This document shows, piece by piece, positions 16,182 to 23,675 of a DNA stretch of 46,225 nucleotides (position 1 is the stretch's first letter; every line of letters starts with the position of its first letter). Below the pieces are notes generated by a model. The model was given only the letters and a program-made list of their open reading frames with translations, made no database searches and was not told where the DNA came from. Origin of the DNA: an uncultured Prevotellaceae bacterium (GTDB lineage: Bacteria > Bacteroidota > Bacteroidia > Bacteroidales > Bacteroidaceae); the NCBI GenBank assembly GCA_900314655.1, contig OMWC01000029.1:1-46225 (forward strand). The letters run 5' to 3'. The position numbers and the translations under genes are program-made.

Positions 16182-18296
16182 TTACTGTTCTCCGTGTGAT
16201 TGTTTCTTGTTTTCTATGTTCTGATAGTCGCTCAGTCCGCCCAGCTCGTAGGCCATCCAGACAGCCATGCGGGAAGTGCCGCGATGGTTCCAGGCATAAT
16301 AGGGAATCAGGCGTAGTCCTACAGGTTTTGAGCCTACCGTACCATCATTCTGGATGAAGGCTTCCTGGGCTTGCAGCGACAAGGCTTTCACCTCAAACTG
16401 GCGAGCAGGAGAATCCTTCACCTGACATTCCGTATTCTGAATGGTGAAATCGGAAACCTGAAAGTCGGTCCAGGAATTCCGAATCAGCAGATGACGCAGA
16501 TTATGGCCCGGATTATCCTTATCCTCAGCACAATACACCAGCGGGCCGCGCTCTATGGCCAGCATGCCGCGGTCGTCGGCCACGCGCTGGCTGGCTTTCA
16601 CCAGTCGGGGCTCCATATCGAAATGCAGGCGCACCACGTCGCCCTTCTTCCATTTGCGGTCAACAACGAGGTAGCCGTTTTGGAGGTTTGCGGTCACGGG
16701 CTTTCCGTTCACTTCAACCGTATAACCCAGATGGCGCCCATCAGCATACTGATAGAGATTGCCGGGAGCCACCTCGCCGCGCACCCATCCCGGAATGCGG
16801 AGCATCAGCTTGAAACTCGATGCCTTCGACTTCAAGACCTTCATCTGGATATCACCATCCCAAGGATAGCGGGTGGTTTCCTCCAGTGTAACAGGATTGC
16901 CGTTCACTTCGATGGTAGCCGTATTGCCCAAGTAAAGGTTCACGTAGAGACGGTCGTCCTTCACCGCATACACATAGCCGGGCACCGAAGGGATGAAACG
17001 GCAGATATTGCTCGGACAGCAGGCACAGCCGAACCAAGGTTGGCGCGTGGTGTTGCCGTCGGCATTGAAGGCATAGTGGCCGTCGCTTTCCAACGGATTA
17101 GGATAGAAAAACCGTCCGCCGTCCATCGACATGCCGCTGATCACTCCGTTGTAGAGCGTACGCTCCAGGCAGTCAAAATACTTCGCATCGCCGTGGAGCA
17201 GGAACATGCGGTAGTTGAGATACACCTGCGCGATGGCTGCACACGTCTCGTTGTAGGCCGTCAGGTTGGGCAGTTCGTAGTCGGCGCCGAAAGCCTCTCC
17301 GGCATGGCGGGCACCCACGCCGCCCGTGAGATAGTATTTCCGTTCCACGATATTCTTCCAGATGGCATCGATGGCCCGCAGGTAAGCCGAGTCGCCCGTC
17401 AGTGCAGCCACGTCGGCCATACCGGCATACATATAGCCCGCACGCACGGCATGCCCCCAGGCTTCTTTTTGTTCCACCACGGGTTTGTCGCTCTGCGAAT
17501 ATACATTCTTGATGGTGGTCTTGCCGCGCTCATCGAGGAAGAACTTGGCCTCGTCGAGATACTGCTGCGCTTTAGGCATCAGGTCCTTCAGCGCCGGCAT
17601 GGAATGAATGAGCACATAGAGCCGGGCCAGCGCCATCTCGGCAATCTGATGGCCAGGCACTACGCAAGCCTGTCCTTCCTTCCGCCCTACTTCGCGGCAG
17701 ACGCAGTCGGCATAGCGCACGGCAATATCGAGAAACTTGCGGCTCCCCGTGGCCTGATAATGCGCACAGGCAGCATCCACCATGTGGCCGAGGTTATAGA
17801 GTTCGTGCGAGAGCACTTCCTCACTCATCCATCGCTTGTCGCCTGCCCACGAGTGGGGATGCCAGGGATTCATCGTGCGCGGCGTGTAGAGATAGCCGTC
17901 AGGCTCCTGGGCCTTGCCCACGAAGGTAAGCACCGAGTCCATATACTCCACGAGTCGCTGCCGCTCTTTCTTGTCCTGCATCGTCATCAGCATATAGCTG
18001 GCACCCTCGATGGTCTTATACACGTCGGTGTCATCAAACGAAAATCCCGAAGGAGGATAGTCGGGCGATGGGTTTTGACATTGCACGAAATTTCTGTAGC
18101 GCCCTTCGCTTTCACATTTCGAGAAGGACAAGGGCACGGTCACTTCGCGGGCAGCCCGCAGGCGTTGACCCCAGAAAGTGCCGTCGGTTACTTTCACGGC
18201 CGTGAAGGGAACAGGGTTGATGGGATATCCCGACTGTGCGGTGGCCGTGGAAAAGGCTGCCGCCAGGAAAAACACGATAGAGAATAGTTTCTTCAT
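16182..18296 (-). CDS. GH127 beta-L-arabinofuranosidase
   Basis: 704 aa, secreted (signal peptide residues 1-20, ending TATAQ). An (alpha/alpha)6 barrel with beta domains. The catalytic zinc-thiolate site is visible: YNETCAAI gives E350 and C352, and WFGCACCPSN gives C426 and C427, matching the Glu/Cys set known for GH127 enzymes that use Cys as nucleophile. It also has PDGYLYTPR and GHQIAEMALARL motifs. It would release beta-L-arabinofuranose from arabinan, arabinogalactan or glycoprotein sugar chains. It is the first gene of a two-gene unit with rhaM; a palindromic repeat sits in its leader. The opposite strand is open for 638 codons, but that frame has no family features. Confidence 0.92.
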   Translation of the reverse strand: MKKLFSIVFFLAAAFSTATAQSGYPINPVPFTAVKVTDGTFWGQRLRAAREVTVPLSFSKCESEGRYRNFVQCQNPSPDYPPSGFSFDDTDVYKTIEGASYMLMTMQDKKERQRLVEYMDSVLTFVGKAQEPDGYLYTPRTMNPWHPHSWAGDKRWMSEEVLSHELYNLGHMVDAACAHYQATGSRKFLDIAVRYADCVCREVGRKEGQACVVPGHQIAEMALARLYVLIHSMPALKDLMPKAQQYLDEAKFFLDERGKTTIKNVYSQSDKPVVEQKEAWGHAVRAGYMYAGMADVAALTGDSAYLRAIDAIWKNIVERKYYLTGGVGARHAGEAFGADYELPNLTAYNETCAAIAQVYLNYRMFLLHGDAKYFDCLERTLYNGVISGMSMDGGRFFYPNPLESDGHYAFNADGNTTRQPWFGCACCPSNICRFIPSVPGYVYAVKDDRLYVNLYLGNTATIEVNGNPVTLEETTRYPWDGDIQMKVLKSKASSFKLMLRIPGWVRGEVAPGNLYQYADGRHLGYTVEVNGKPVTANLQNGYLVVDRKWKKGDVVRLHFDMEPRLVKASQRVADDRGMLAIERGPLVYCAEDKDNPGHNLRHLLIRNSWTDFQVSDFTIQNTECQVKDSPARQFEVKALSLQAQEAFIQNDGTVGSKPVGLRLIPYYAWNHRGTSRMAVWMAYELGGLSDYQNIENKKQSHGEQ

Positions 18297-18334
18297 CCGT
18301 ATATTGCTTTAATAGGTTTTTCGTTCATTGGAAG

Positions 18335-18365
18335 TCCCCCTTCTAAGGGGGATTTAGAGGGTCTT
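18335..18365. repeat. Palindromic element, family III variant, in the GH127 leader
   Basis: TCCCCCTT/AAGGGGGA (18335-18342, 18345-18352) followed by a G-rich tail ending GGGTCTT. The same layout (palindrome plus tail ending GGGTCTT) is seen at 28413-28444. It lies between the -7 box at 18381-18388 and the GH127 ATG at 18296. Confidence 0.6.
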
Positions 18366-18380
18366 TCCCCCTTCAATTTG

Positions 18381-18388
18381 CAAAGATA
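18381..18388 (-). promoter_or_regulatory. -7 box TATCTTTG of the GH127-rhaM unit
   Basis: The reverse complement is TATCTTTG; the leader to the ATG is about 80 nt and contains the palindromic element. Confidence 0.55.
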
Positions 18389-18453
18389 ATTAATTCACTC
18401 CGCTTTGCAGTACATTTTTGATGATTTAACGTCTAAAAATAAAAATTCACCGC

Positions 18454-19479
18454 ATGAAAATGAACATGGAGCGCTGGATAGAACAGATTATCCGGCAAAA
18501 GGAGGTGGCAGCCGTGCCAATCATGACACACCCGGGGATAGAACTCGGAAAGCGAACCGTGCGCGAAGCCGTCTCCGATGGACAAATCCACTACGAAGCC
18601 GTGATGCGGCTCTGCGAGCGCTATCCTTCAGCAGCCGCCTGCACCATCATGGACCTGACCACCGAGGCCGAATGCTTCGGCGCAGAGATTGAGTTCTCCG
18701 ATATTGCCGTACCTGCCGTCAGGGGGCGTCTGCTCAGCGACACGAAGGACATCGGGCGCCTCAAAGTACCGTCGCTCGCCAGCGGCCGCATCCCCGAGTA
18801 CCTGAAAGCCAACCTCCTGGCCGCCGAGCAGATCAGCGACCGACCGCTCTTTGCCGGGTGCATTGGTCCTTTCTCGCTTGCCGGTCGCCTCTACGACATG
18901 AGCGACATCATGGTGCTCATCTGCGAAGAGCCCGATGCCGCCCACGAACTGCTGTCGAAATGCACGGAGTTTATCCTGAAATACTGTCTGGCCCTGCGCG
19001 AAACGGGTGCCAACGGCGTGGTGATGGCAGAGCCAGCCGCCGGACTGATGAGCAATGAGCAATGCGTCGATTTCTCATCGCTCTACGTGAAATACATCGT
19101 TGAAAAGGTGCAGACACCCGAATTCTCGGTGGTGCTCCACAACTGCGGCAACACGGGCCATTGCACCAAGGCCATGGTCGCCACGGGTGCCGCCATGTAT
19201 CATTTCGGCAACAAGTGCGCCATGTGCGAAGTAATGGAAGACGTACCGCCCACGGCCATCGGAATGGGCAACATCGACCCCGTGAGCATCTTCAAAGACG
19301 CCATGCCTGCGCAGATGAAACAGACCGTGAAATCGCTGCTCGACCGAACCCGCAAGTTCCCCAACTTCGTGCTCTCCAGCGGATGCGATACGCCGCCCCA
19401 CACCCCACTCCATAATATTGATGCTTTCTTTGAGGCGCTGCAGGAGTGGAATGAGGAAAATGAGAAATGGAGAAAATGA
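18454..19479 (+). CDS. Uroporphyrinogen-decarboxylase-fold methyltransferase (MtaA/CmuA-like)
   Basis: 341 aa. The URO-D fold is visible in VPIMTHPGIELG, PLFAGCIGPFSLAGRLYDMSDIM, GANGVVMAEPAAGLMSNEQCVDFSSLYVKYI, and IGMGNIDPVSIF. Zinc ligands fit VLHNCGN (H-x-C) and a later Cys in LSSGCDTPPHTPLHNI, as in corrinoid:thiol methyltransferases rather than haem-pathway HemE. It probably transfers a methyl group between a methylated corrinoid protein and a thiol such as homocysteine. No corrinoid protein is next to it. The downstream gene encodes a MetH-activation-like protein, supporting a cobalamin role. An in-phase ATG at 18460 is an alternative start. Confidence 0.8.
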   Translation: MKMNMERWIEQIIRQKEVAAVPIMTHPGIELGKRTVREAVSDGQIHYEAVMRLCERYPSAAACTIMDLTTEAECFGAEIEFSDIAVPAVRGRLLSDTKDIGRLKVPSLASGRIPEYLKANLLAAEQISDRPLFAGCIGPFSLAGRLYDMSDIMVLICEEPDAAHELLSKCTEFILKYCLALRETGANGVVMAEPAAGLMSNEQCVDFSSLYVKYIVEKVQTPEFSVVLHNCGNTGHCTKAMVATGAAMYHFGNKCAMCEVMEDVPPTAIGMGNIDPVSIFKDAMPAQMKQTVKSLLDRTRKFPNFVLSSGCDTPPHTPLHNIDAFFEALQEWNEENEKWRK

Positions 19480-19493
19480 GAAAATGAGAAATG
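19453..19493. repeat. Octanucleotide array GAGAAAAT across a stop codon
   Basis: One 9-nt unit, then GAGAAATG, GAGAAAAT, GAGAAAAT, GAGAAATG (19462-19493). It encodes the tail NEENEKWRK and the TGA of the methyltransferase gene. Same family as 6920-7007. Confidence 0.7.
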
Positions 19494-19500
19494 AAGGGTG

Positions 19501-20163
19501 ATGACGAAGCATGAACTGCGATACGACGACCTCCACATCAGCCCCTCTGACGTCTATGAGCAGATGGGCTATGGAGAAGCTGAGCCCGACGAGGCTACCG
19601 TCAGCGAGACCCTTGCCATTCTCGCCGAAGTGAAAACCTTCCTGAAGCCACGGTTCTGCTTCTTTGTGCTGCGCCAATTGCCCCCTTTCGCCATCGGCAA
19701 GATTATTGAGCGGCAGCTTCGCGGCGCCGAGGCCTACGCCCTGTTCATCTCGACGGCAGGAACGGAATTTGAGGAATACCAGGAGCGGTTGAAGCAGCAG
19801 GGCGACATGGTGCGCGTGTTTATTGCCGACGCCCTGGGCAGCGTGATTGCCGAGAAGACTGCCGACTGCATGGAACAGTCGCTCCAAGAGAGCATCCATA
19901 AACTGGGATGGCACCACACCAACCGTTTCTCGCCCGGCTATTGCGGCTGGCACGTCAGCGAGCAGCAACTGCTGTTCCCGCTTTTCGGGGGCGACACCTG
20001 CGGCGTCAGTCTCACCGAGAGCAGCCTGATGGTGCCCATCAAGAGCGTCAGCGGCATCATCGGCCTGGGACCCCAGGTGCGACATCTCGATTACACCTGC
20101 GGACTTTGCGACTTCAAGCAATGCTACAAACGCAAACAGCGAATCCGCAAATCGTCAGAATAA
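19501..20163 (+). CDS. MetH activation-domain-like protein with a C-terminal Cys cluster
   Basis: 220 aa. The second half carries the signature of the activation (AdoMet-binding) domain of B12-dependent methionine synthase: RFSPGYCGWHVSEQQLLFPLF, then SLTESSLMVPIKSVSGIIGLGP. It ends with YTCGLCDFKQCYKRK (CxxCxxxxC), which may bind iron-sulfur or zinc. A stand-alone activation domain would help re-methylate an inactivated cob(II)alamin cofactor. I use the ATG at 19501; a GTG at 19498 is also possible. It lies 21 nt after the URO-D-type gene and before a strong terminator, so the two form a unit. Confidence 0.8.
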   Translation: MTKHELRYDDLHISPSDVYEQMGYGEAEPDEATVSETLAILAEVKTFLKPRFCFFVLRQLPPFAIGKIIERQLRGAEAYALFISTAGTEFEEYQERLKQQGDMVRVFIADALGSVIAEKTADCMEQSLQESIHKLGWHHTNRFSPGYCGWHVSEQQLLFPLFGGDTCGVSLTESSLMVPIKSVSGIIGLGPQVRHLDYTCGLCDFKQCYKRKQRIRKSSE

Positions 20164-20196
20164 AAAACGCAAGACCTCGAGGGGGTCTTGCGTTTT
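20164..20196. terminator. Bidirectional terminator
   Basis: A perfect 13-bp stem AAAACGCAAGACC/GGTCTTGCGTTTT (20164-20176, 20184-20196), loop of 7 nt. It ends the C1 unit on the plus strand and the barrel gene on the minus strand. Confidence 0.92.
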
Positions 20197-20217
20197 CGTG
20201 TTTCGCATATATTATCC

Positions 20218-20901
20218 TTAAAGTTTGAACTTGTAGCCTACGGTCAGCGTGCATGTATGGCTCCGGCTGTCGCCATTGTTTCCGAAGAGGTTGTCAACCT
20301 TGTTGACCTTCAGCAGACCGATGTTGTAGCGAAGGTCGATGACGATGGGCACCTTGAACTCGTAGGAGATACCTACGGGGATGGACACGTCGAACTTATT
20401 GAACTGGTCCTTGCAGCTGGTGTCGGTCTCTACCTTTGCGGTAACGTCGCCCTTGGAAGTCTCTGCCGTAAACTTGGACTTGGCATCCATCAGGAAGGCG
20501 AACTGAACACCGCTCTTCAGCGCGAGACCTTTGCAGAGATAGACGTTGGCCACCACGGGAACTGTCACATAGCTCGTCTCTACCTTCATGTCCTTAAACT
20601 TGACACCGTCATGGTTGATATCCTTCCAGGCTGTTCCGGCTTGCATGTAGTTGACGCCTGCTGCCAGACTGAAACTCTTGGCCAGTTGGTATTCGAATTC
20701 AACACCTGCCATACTTCCACCGTTTGGTGTATTGTCGGGCTTGGCTCCAGATACTGCCTTGGGGGCAATGTCGGCGTTGGTCATCATACCGGCTGATCCG
20801 CCGATGTGGGGCTGAATGGTGAATGAACCTACTTCCTGCTGAGCGTTTACACTTACCGTAGCCAGCATGGCGGCTACAACCATTGTCATAATCTTTTTCA
20901 T
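20218..20901 (-). CDS. Outer-membrane beta-barrel protein (PorT-like)
   Basis: 227 aa. Signal peptide MKKIMTMVVAAMLATVSVNAQ, then eight or so amphipathic strands (GVEFEYQLAKSFSLAAGVNYMQ, YVTVPVVANVYLCKGLALKSGVQFAFLM, FDVSIPVGISYEF, IVIDLRYNIGLL), ending CTLTVGYKFKL. It matches the small PorT/OMP_b-brl type of Bacteroidota. Two Cys near residues 166 and 217 are unusual for this type. Role unknown. A -7 box at 20971-20978 gives a leader of about 65 nt. Confidence 0.82.
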   Translation of the reverse strand: MKKIMTMVVAAMLATVSVNAQQEVGSFTIQPHIGGSAGMMTNADIAPKAVSGAKPDNTPNGGSMAGVEFEYQLAKSFSLAAGVNYMQAGTAWKDINHDGVKFKDMKVETSYVTVPVVANVYLCKGLALKSGVQFAFLMDAKSKFTAETSKGDVTAKVETDTSCKDQFNKFDVSIPVGISYEFKVPIVIDLRYNIGLLKVNKVDNLFGNNGDSRSHTCTLTVGYKFKL

Positions 20902-20970
20902 TGTTACTTTTTTTATTAATTGTTATTGTTATTGTTTCCGTTTTCGATAAACGTTGTCGTTTTGACGATG

Positions 20971-20978
20971 CAAAAGTA
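20971..20978 (-). promoter_or_regulatory. -7 box TACTTTTG for the barrel gene
   Basis: The reverse complement is TACTTTTG. The rest of 20979-21279 shows no gene that I can support. Confidence 0.5.
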
Positions 20979-21279
20979 GTGTGTATTTTTCAGGTGGCAA
21001 TCAAAAGGTGCCTCATTTCTTGTTCAGTTGTTGCGACAGGCGCCCGTATTCACGACAAAACGGACGAATGTCTTCAAAATATGTCGCAAATGAGGCAAAA
21101 AATAATAGTTTTAGTGCGATTTTCAGCGCGGAGACATAGGGGGGTAAAGAAGAAAACCAGCTGAAAACAGCTTTTCTGTAAAGCAAAAACCTTAAAAACC
21201 ATTTCTTCGGCGTTTAAGAGCACCCTTTGCCAGTGACTGTTGGTTCTCGCCGTAGCCAACTAAATAAAAACTTCCGATA

Positions 21280-21315
21280 GTTAAGGTTAGGGTTAAGGTT
21301 AAAGTTAAGGTTAAA
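21280..21315. repeat. Hexanucleotide array GTTAAG, six units
   Basis: GTTAAG, GTTAGG, GTTAAG, GTTAAA, GTTAAG, GTTAAA in tandem, 25 nt before the large palindrome. Confidence 0.7.
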
Positions 21316-21340
21316 TTATCGCAAAGGTTTTTAAGGTTTT

Positions 21341-21472
21341 CGCTTGATGATGGCACATAGTCTGAAGGACTTTCGTGAGGTGCCGTTCAGGGGCTGCAAA
21401 CTCGTTTGCAAGCCAATGGACGGCACCACACGAAATAGAACTTCAGGATGAAGTTCGTGACATCATCAAGCG
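21341..21472. repeat. Large imperfect palindrome (132 nt), fold-back element or structured RNA
   Basis: Nested stems, outside in: CGCTTGATGATG/CATCATCAAGCG (21341-21352, 21461-21472); CTGAAG/CTTCAG (21362-21367, 21441-21446); TTTCGTG/CACGAAA (21371-21377, 21429-21435); GGTGCCGT/ACGGCACC (21379-21386, 21420-21427); and GGCTGCAAAC/GTTTGCAAGCC (21392-21401, 21404-21414). About 43 bp of pairing in all. It lies downstream of the threonine aldolase gene, on whose transcript it would fold. Confidence 0.8.
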
Positions 21473-21522
21473 GTTTTCTTTGTTTTTGTTTTTGTTCTAT
21501 TTTTGTATTAAAAGGATACGCT

Positions 21523-22551
21523 TCAGCCCAAGATGCGCGCCAGAGCCTGCAGGTCTTCCTCGGTGGTGGACCAGGAGGTGACAAAGCGGCACACGGTGTG
21601 GTGGCTGTCGGTGGCACCCCAATGGGTGAACTCCACTTGCTGCTCCAGCTCGCGCACCTTGCCGTTGGGAATCACCACAAACTGCTGATTGGTGGGAGAA
21701 TCCAGGAAGAAGGGATAGCCGTGGTCGATAAAAAGCTGCTTCAGCTGCATGGCCATGCGGATGGCATGGGCGGAAATGTCGAAATAGAGGTTGTTGGTGA
21801 AGAGCGCATCAAACTGCACACCCACCAGCCGACCTTTGGCCAGTAGCGCTCCATGACGCTTGATAATGGAGAAGAAATTCTTCGGGGCATTGCCGCGCGG
21901 GAAGACAACGGCCTCTCCGCAGAGGGCTCCCACCTTCGTTCCGCCAACGTAGAAGGCATCGCAGTGGGCGGCGAGCCAAGGCAGCGTGACGTCGTTGGCC
22001 GGAGAGGCCAGCGCATAACCCAGACGGGCACCGTCGATATAGAGCTGAAGCCCGTACTGCTGACAGGCGGCATAGAGGCGGGCTATCTCGTCGCGCGAAT
22101 AGATCGTGCCGTATTCGGATGGGAAGGAGATATAGACCATGCCCGGCTGGGCGCAATGCTCGCGGCTTCCATCGTTCATGAAGGCGCGCATGAAGTTGTC
22201 CAGTTCGGCCACGGCCAGTTTGCCATCGTAGCCCGGCAGCGCTATCACCTTATGGCCGGAAGCCTCGATGGCCGTGGCTTCGTGCACGTTGATATGGCCG
22301 GAATCGATGGTGACCACGGCCTCGTAGGAACGCATCATGCCATCGATGACGGTGGCATTGGTCTGCGTGCCGCCCATCAGGAAGAAGATTTCGGCATCGG
22401 GTGTGCCGCAGGCCATGCGTATCTTCTGCTTGGCTTGTTCGCTATATACATCAAATCCATAGGTTGCCGTAGGCTCGGCATTGGTTTCCACGAGTCGCTC
22501 TATCACCTGCGGATGCGCCCCGTTGTTGTAGTCACTTTCAAAAGAGATCAT
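21523..22551 (-). CDS. Low-specificity L-threonine aldolase family (PLP)
   Basis: 342 aa. A fold-type-I PLP enzyme that cleaves threonine or allo-threonine to glycine and acetaldehyde. Features: SDYNNGAHPQVIERL at the N-terminus, MGGTQTNATVI, VNVHEATAIEA-like VHEATAIEASGH, the cofactor Asp in LYIDGARLGYAL, and the Schiff-base Lys206 in YVGGTKVGALCGEAV. No signal peptide. Monocistronic, with a TATCTTTG box at 22592-22599 and a leader of about 40 nt. Confidence 0.92.
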   Translation of the reverse strand: MISFESDYNNGAHPQVIERLVETNAEPTATYGFDVYSEQAKQKIRMACGTPDAEIFFLMGGTQTNATVIDGMMRSYEAVVTIDSGHINVHEATAIEASGHKVIALPGYDGKLAVAELDNFMRAFMNDGSREHCAQPGMVYISFPSEYGTIYSRDEIARLYAACQQYGLQLYIDGARLGYALASPANDVTLPWLAAHCDAFYVGGTKVGALCGEAVVFPRGNAPKNFFSIIKRHGALLAKGRLVGVQFDALFTNNLYFDISAHAIRMAMQLKQLFIDHGYPFFLDSPTNQQFVVIPNGKVRELEQQVEFTHWGATDSHHTVCRFVTSWSTTEEDLQALARILG

Positions 22552-22591
22552 ATAATTATGTATATTAAACCTTATTAGTTATTGCCGGTTG

Positions 22592-22599
22592 CAAAGATA
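22592..22599 (-). promoter_or_regulatory. -7 box TATCTTTG of the aldolase gene
   Basis: The reverse complement is TATCTTTG, about 40 nt upstream of the ATG. Confidence 0.55.
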
Positions 22600-22684
22600 A
22601 GCATTATTTTCTGATTATGTTCCACCATGATGCCGAAAAAGAATAATTAATGAATAAAAATAATCCCCTCGGCTCGTGGGTATC

Positions 22685-23566
22685 TCAACTTTCCACGGAA
22701 TTACGGTTGGCTATGTAAACGCCCAGAAGAATGAGGGCACTACCGACGCAGGCCATGATCGTCATAGGCTCATTGAGGAATAGCGCCGAGGCCAGCACCG
22801 TGGTAACGGGATTCAGATAGACGTAGTTGCTGGTGCTGAGCGCGCCGATTTTCTTCACGGCCACACTCCACCACAGGAAACACAGGAACGAGGCCACCAC
22901 CGAGAGGAAAAGCAGATTACCCCAGACGGCTGGCTTAAGGAATCCCGCGGCAGGAAACTGCCATGGCACCAGCAGGAACATGGGCACGACGGTAATGATG
23001 CCGTAGAAAAACACCTTGCGGGTGATGAACGTGGCACTATAGCGGAGCGACACTTTCTTGATGACCAGGCTATAGATGGCCCAGCTGAAGGCAGCCGTCA
23101 GAGCCATGAAATCGCCCAGCGGATTCAGCTTCAGCACGAAATGGCCGTTGTAGATGACCAGCGCCACGCCCAGCAGGGCTATCAGGGAGCCCAGAATCAG
23201 CGGAAAGGTGGCCTTGATGCTACGGACGAAAAGAATGGCCAGGAAGGTGGTAATCAGCGGAGCCGTACAGACGATGAATGACACGTTGTTCACGTAGCTC
23301 AGTCCGAGAGCCGTGTTTTCGGCCACGAAATAGATCGTGCCGCCCACCAGCCCGAGGATGAAGAACAGGCCTTCGTCTCGCCACGACTCACTCCACAGGC
23401 GGCGCGGCGAAATGATCCAGATGCAGAGATAGGCTACGATGAACCGCAGCAGGAATATCTCCATGGGCTGCAGCCCATGTTGAAGCAAGACCTTGGTGTT
23501 GACAAACGTCACGCCCCAAATGGCAATCGTAAAGATGGCCAGCAGATGAAAGCCTAAGTGTTTCAT
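22685..23566 (-). CDS. EamA-family (DMT) transporter
   Basis: 293 aa with ten hydrophobic segments in two EamA halves. The first starts at LLAIFTIAIWGVTFVNTKVLL and the second at DFMALTAAFSWAIYSLVIKKV. Typical motifs include ALGLSYVNNVSFIV and YVYLNPVTTVLASALFLNEP. An inner-membrane exporter or permease for metabolites; the substrate is unknown. I start at MKHLGFHLLAIF because the -7 box (23572-23579) lies directly upstream; a longer version would contain the promoter. It is divergent from the patatin gene. Confidence 0.9.
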   Translation of the reverse strand: MKHLGFHLLAIFTIAIWGVTFVNTKVLLQHGLQPMEIFLLRFIVAYLCIWIISPRRLWSESWRDEGLFFILGLVGGTIYFVAENTALGLSYVNNVSFIVCTAPLITTFLAILFVRSIKATFPLILGSLIALLGVALVIYNGHFVLKLNPLGDFMALTAAFSWAIYSLVIKKVSLRYSATFITRKVFFYGIITVVPMFLLVPWQFPAAGFLKPAVWGNLLFLSVVASFLCFLWWSVAVKKIGALSTSNYVYLNPVTTVLASALFLNEPMTIMACVGSALILLGVYIANRNSVES

Positions 23567-23571
23567 GGCTG

Positions 23572-23579
23572 CAAAGGTA
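23572..23579 (-). promoter_or_regulatory. -7 box TACCTTTG of the EamA gene
   Basis: The reverse complement is TACCTTTG, only 5 nt from the ATG at 23566, so the transcript is likely leaderless. Confidence 0.5.
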
Positions 23580-23617
23580 CTAAAACTTGTCTGAACCGGA
23601 TAAAAATAATTGGATAA

Positions 23618-23649
23618 TTTGGAGGCTTGCCGATTTATCGCTATTTTTG
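23618..23649 (+). promoter_or_regulatory. Promoter of the patatin gene
   Basis: TTTG (23618-23621), then 20 nt, then TATTTTTG (23642-23649), 26 nt upstream of the ATG at 23676. Confidence 0.6.
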
Positions 23650-23675
23650 CAAACAAAATAATAACTCAACAAGAA

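Noticed and set aside
16371..18287. 638-codon open frame opposite the GH127 gene
   Set aside because: It has no family motifs and a His/Arg-rich composition typical of the complement of a GC-rich gene; the minus-strand gene has full catalytic motifs and a signal peptide.
18389..18453. Cobalamin riboswitch upstream of the URO-D-type gene
   Set aside because: The gap is only about 65 nt and AT-rich, with no B12-box-like sequence or space for the aptamer.
20901..21164. 87-codon plus-strand frame after the barrel gene
   Set aside because: Starts on T-rich hexamer-like sequence, overlaps the barrel gene's promoter, and has no features.
21280..21315. Telomere-like GGTTAG repeats
   Set aside because: Only one unit matches; the array is GTTAAG-type and internal to a chromosome-like region.
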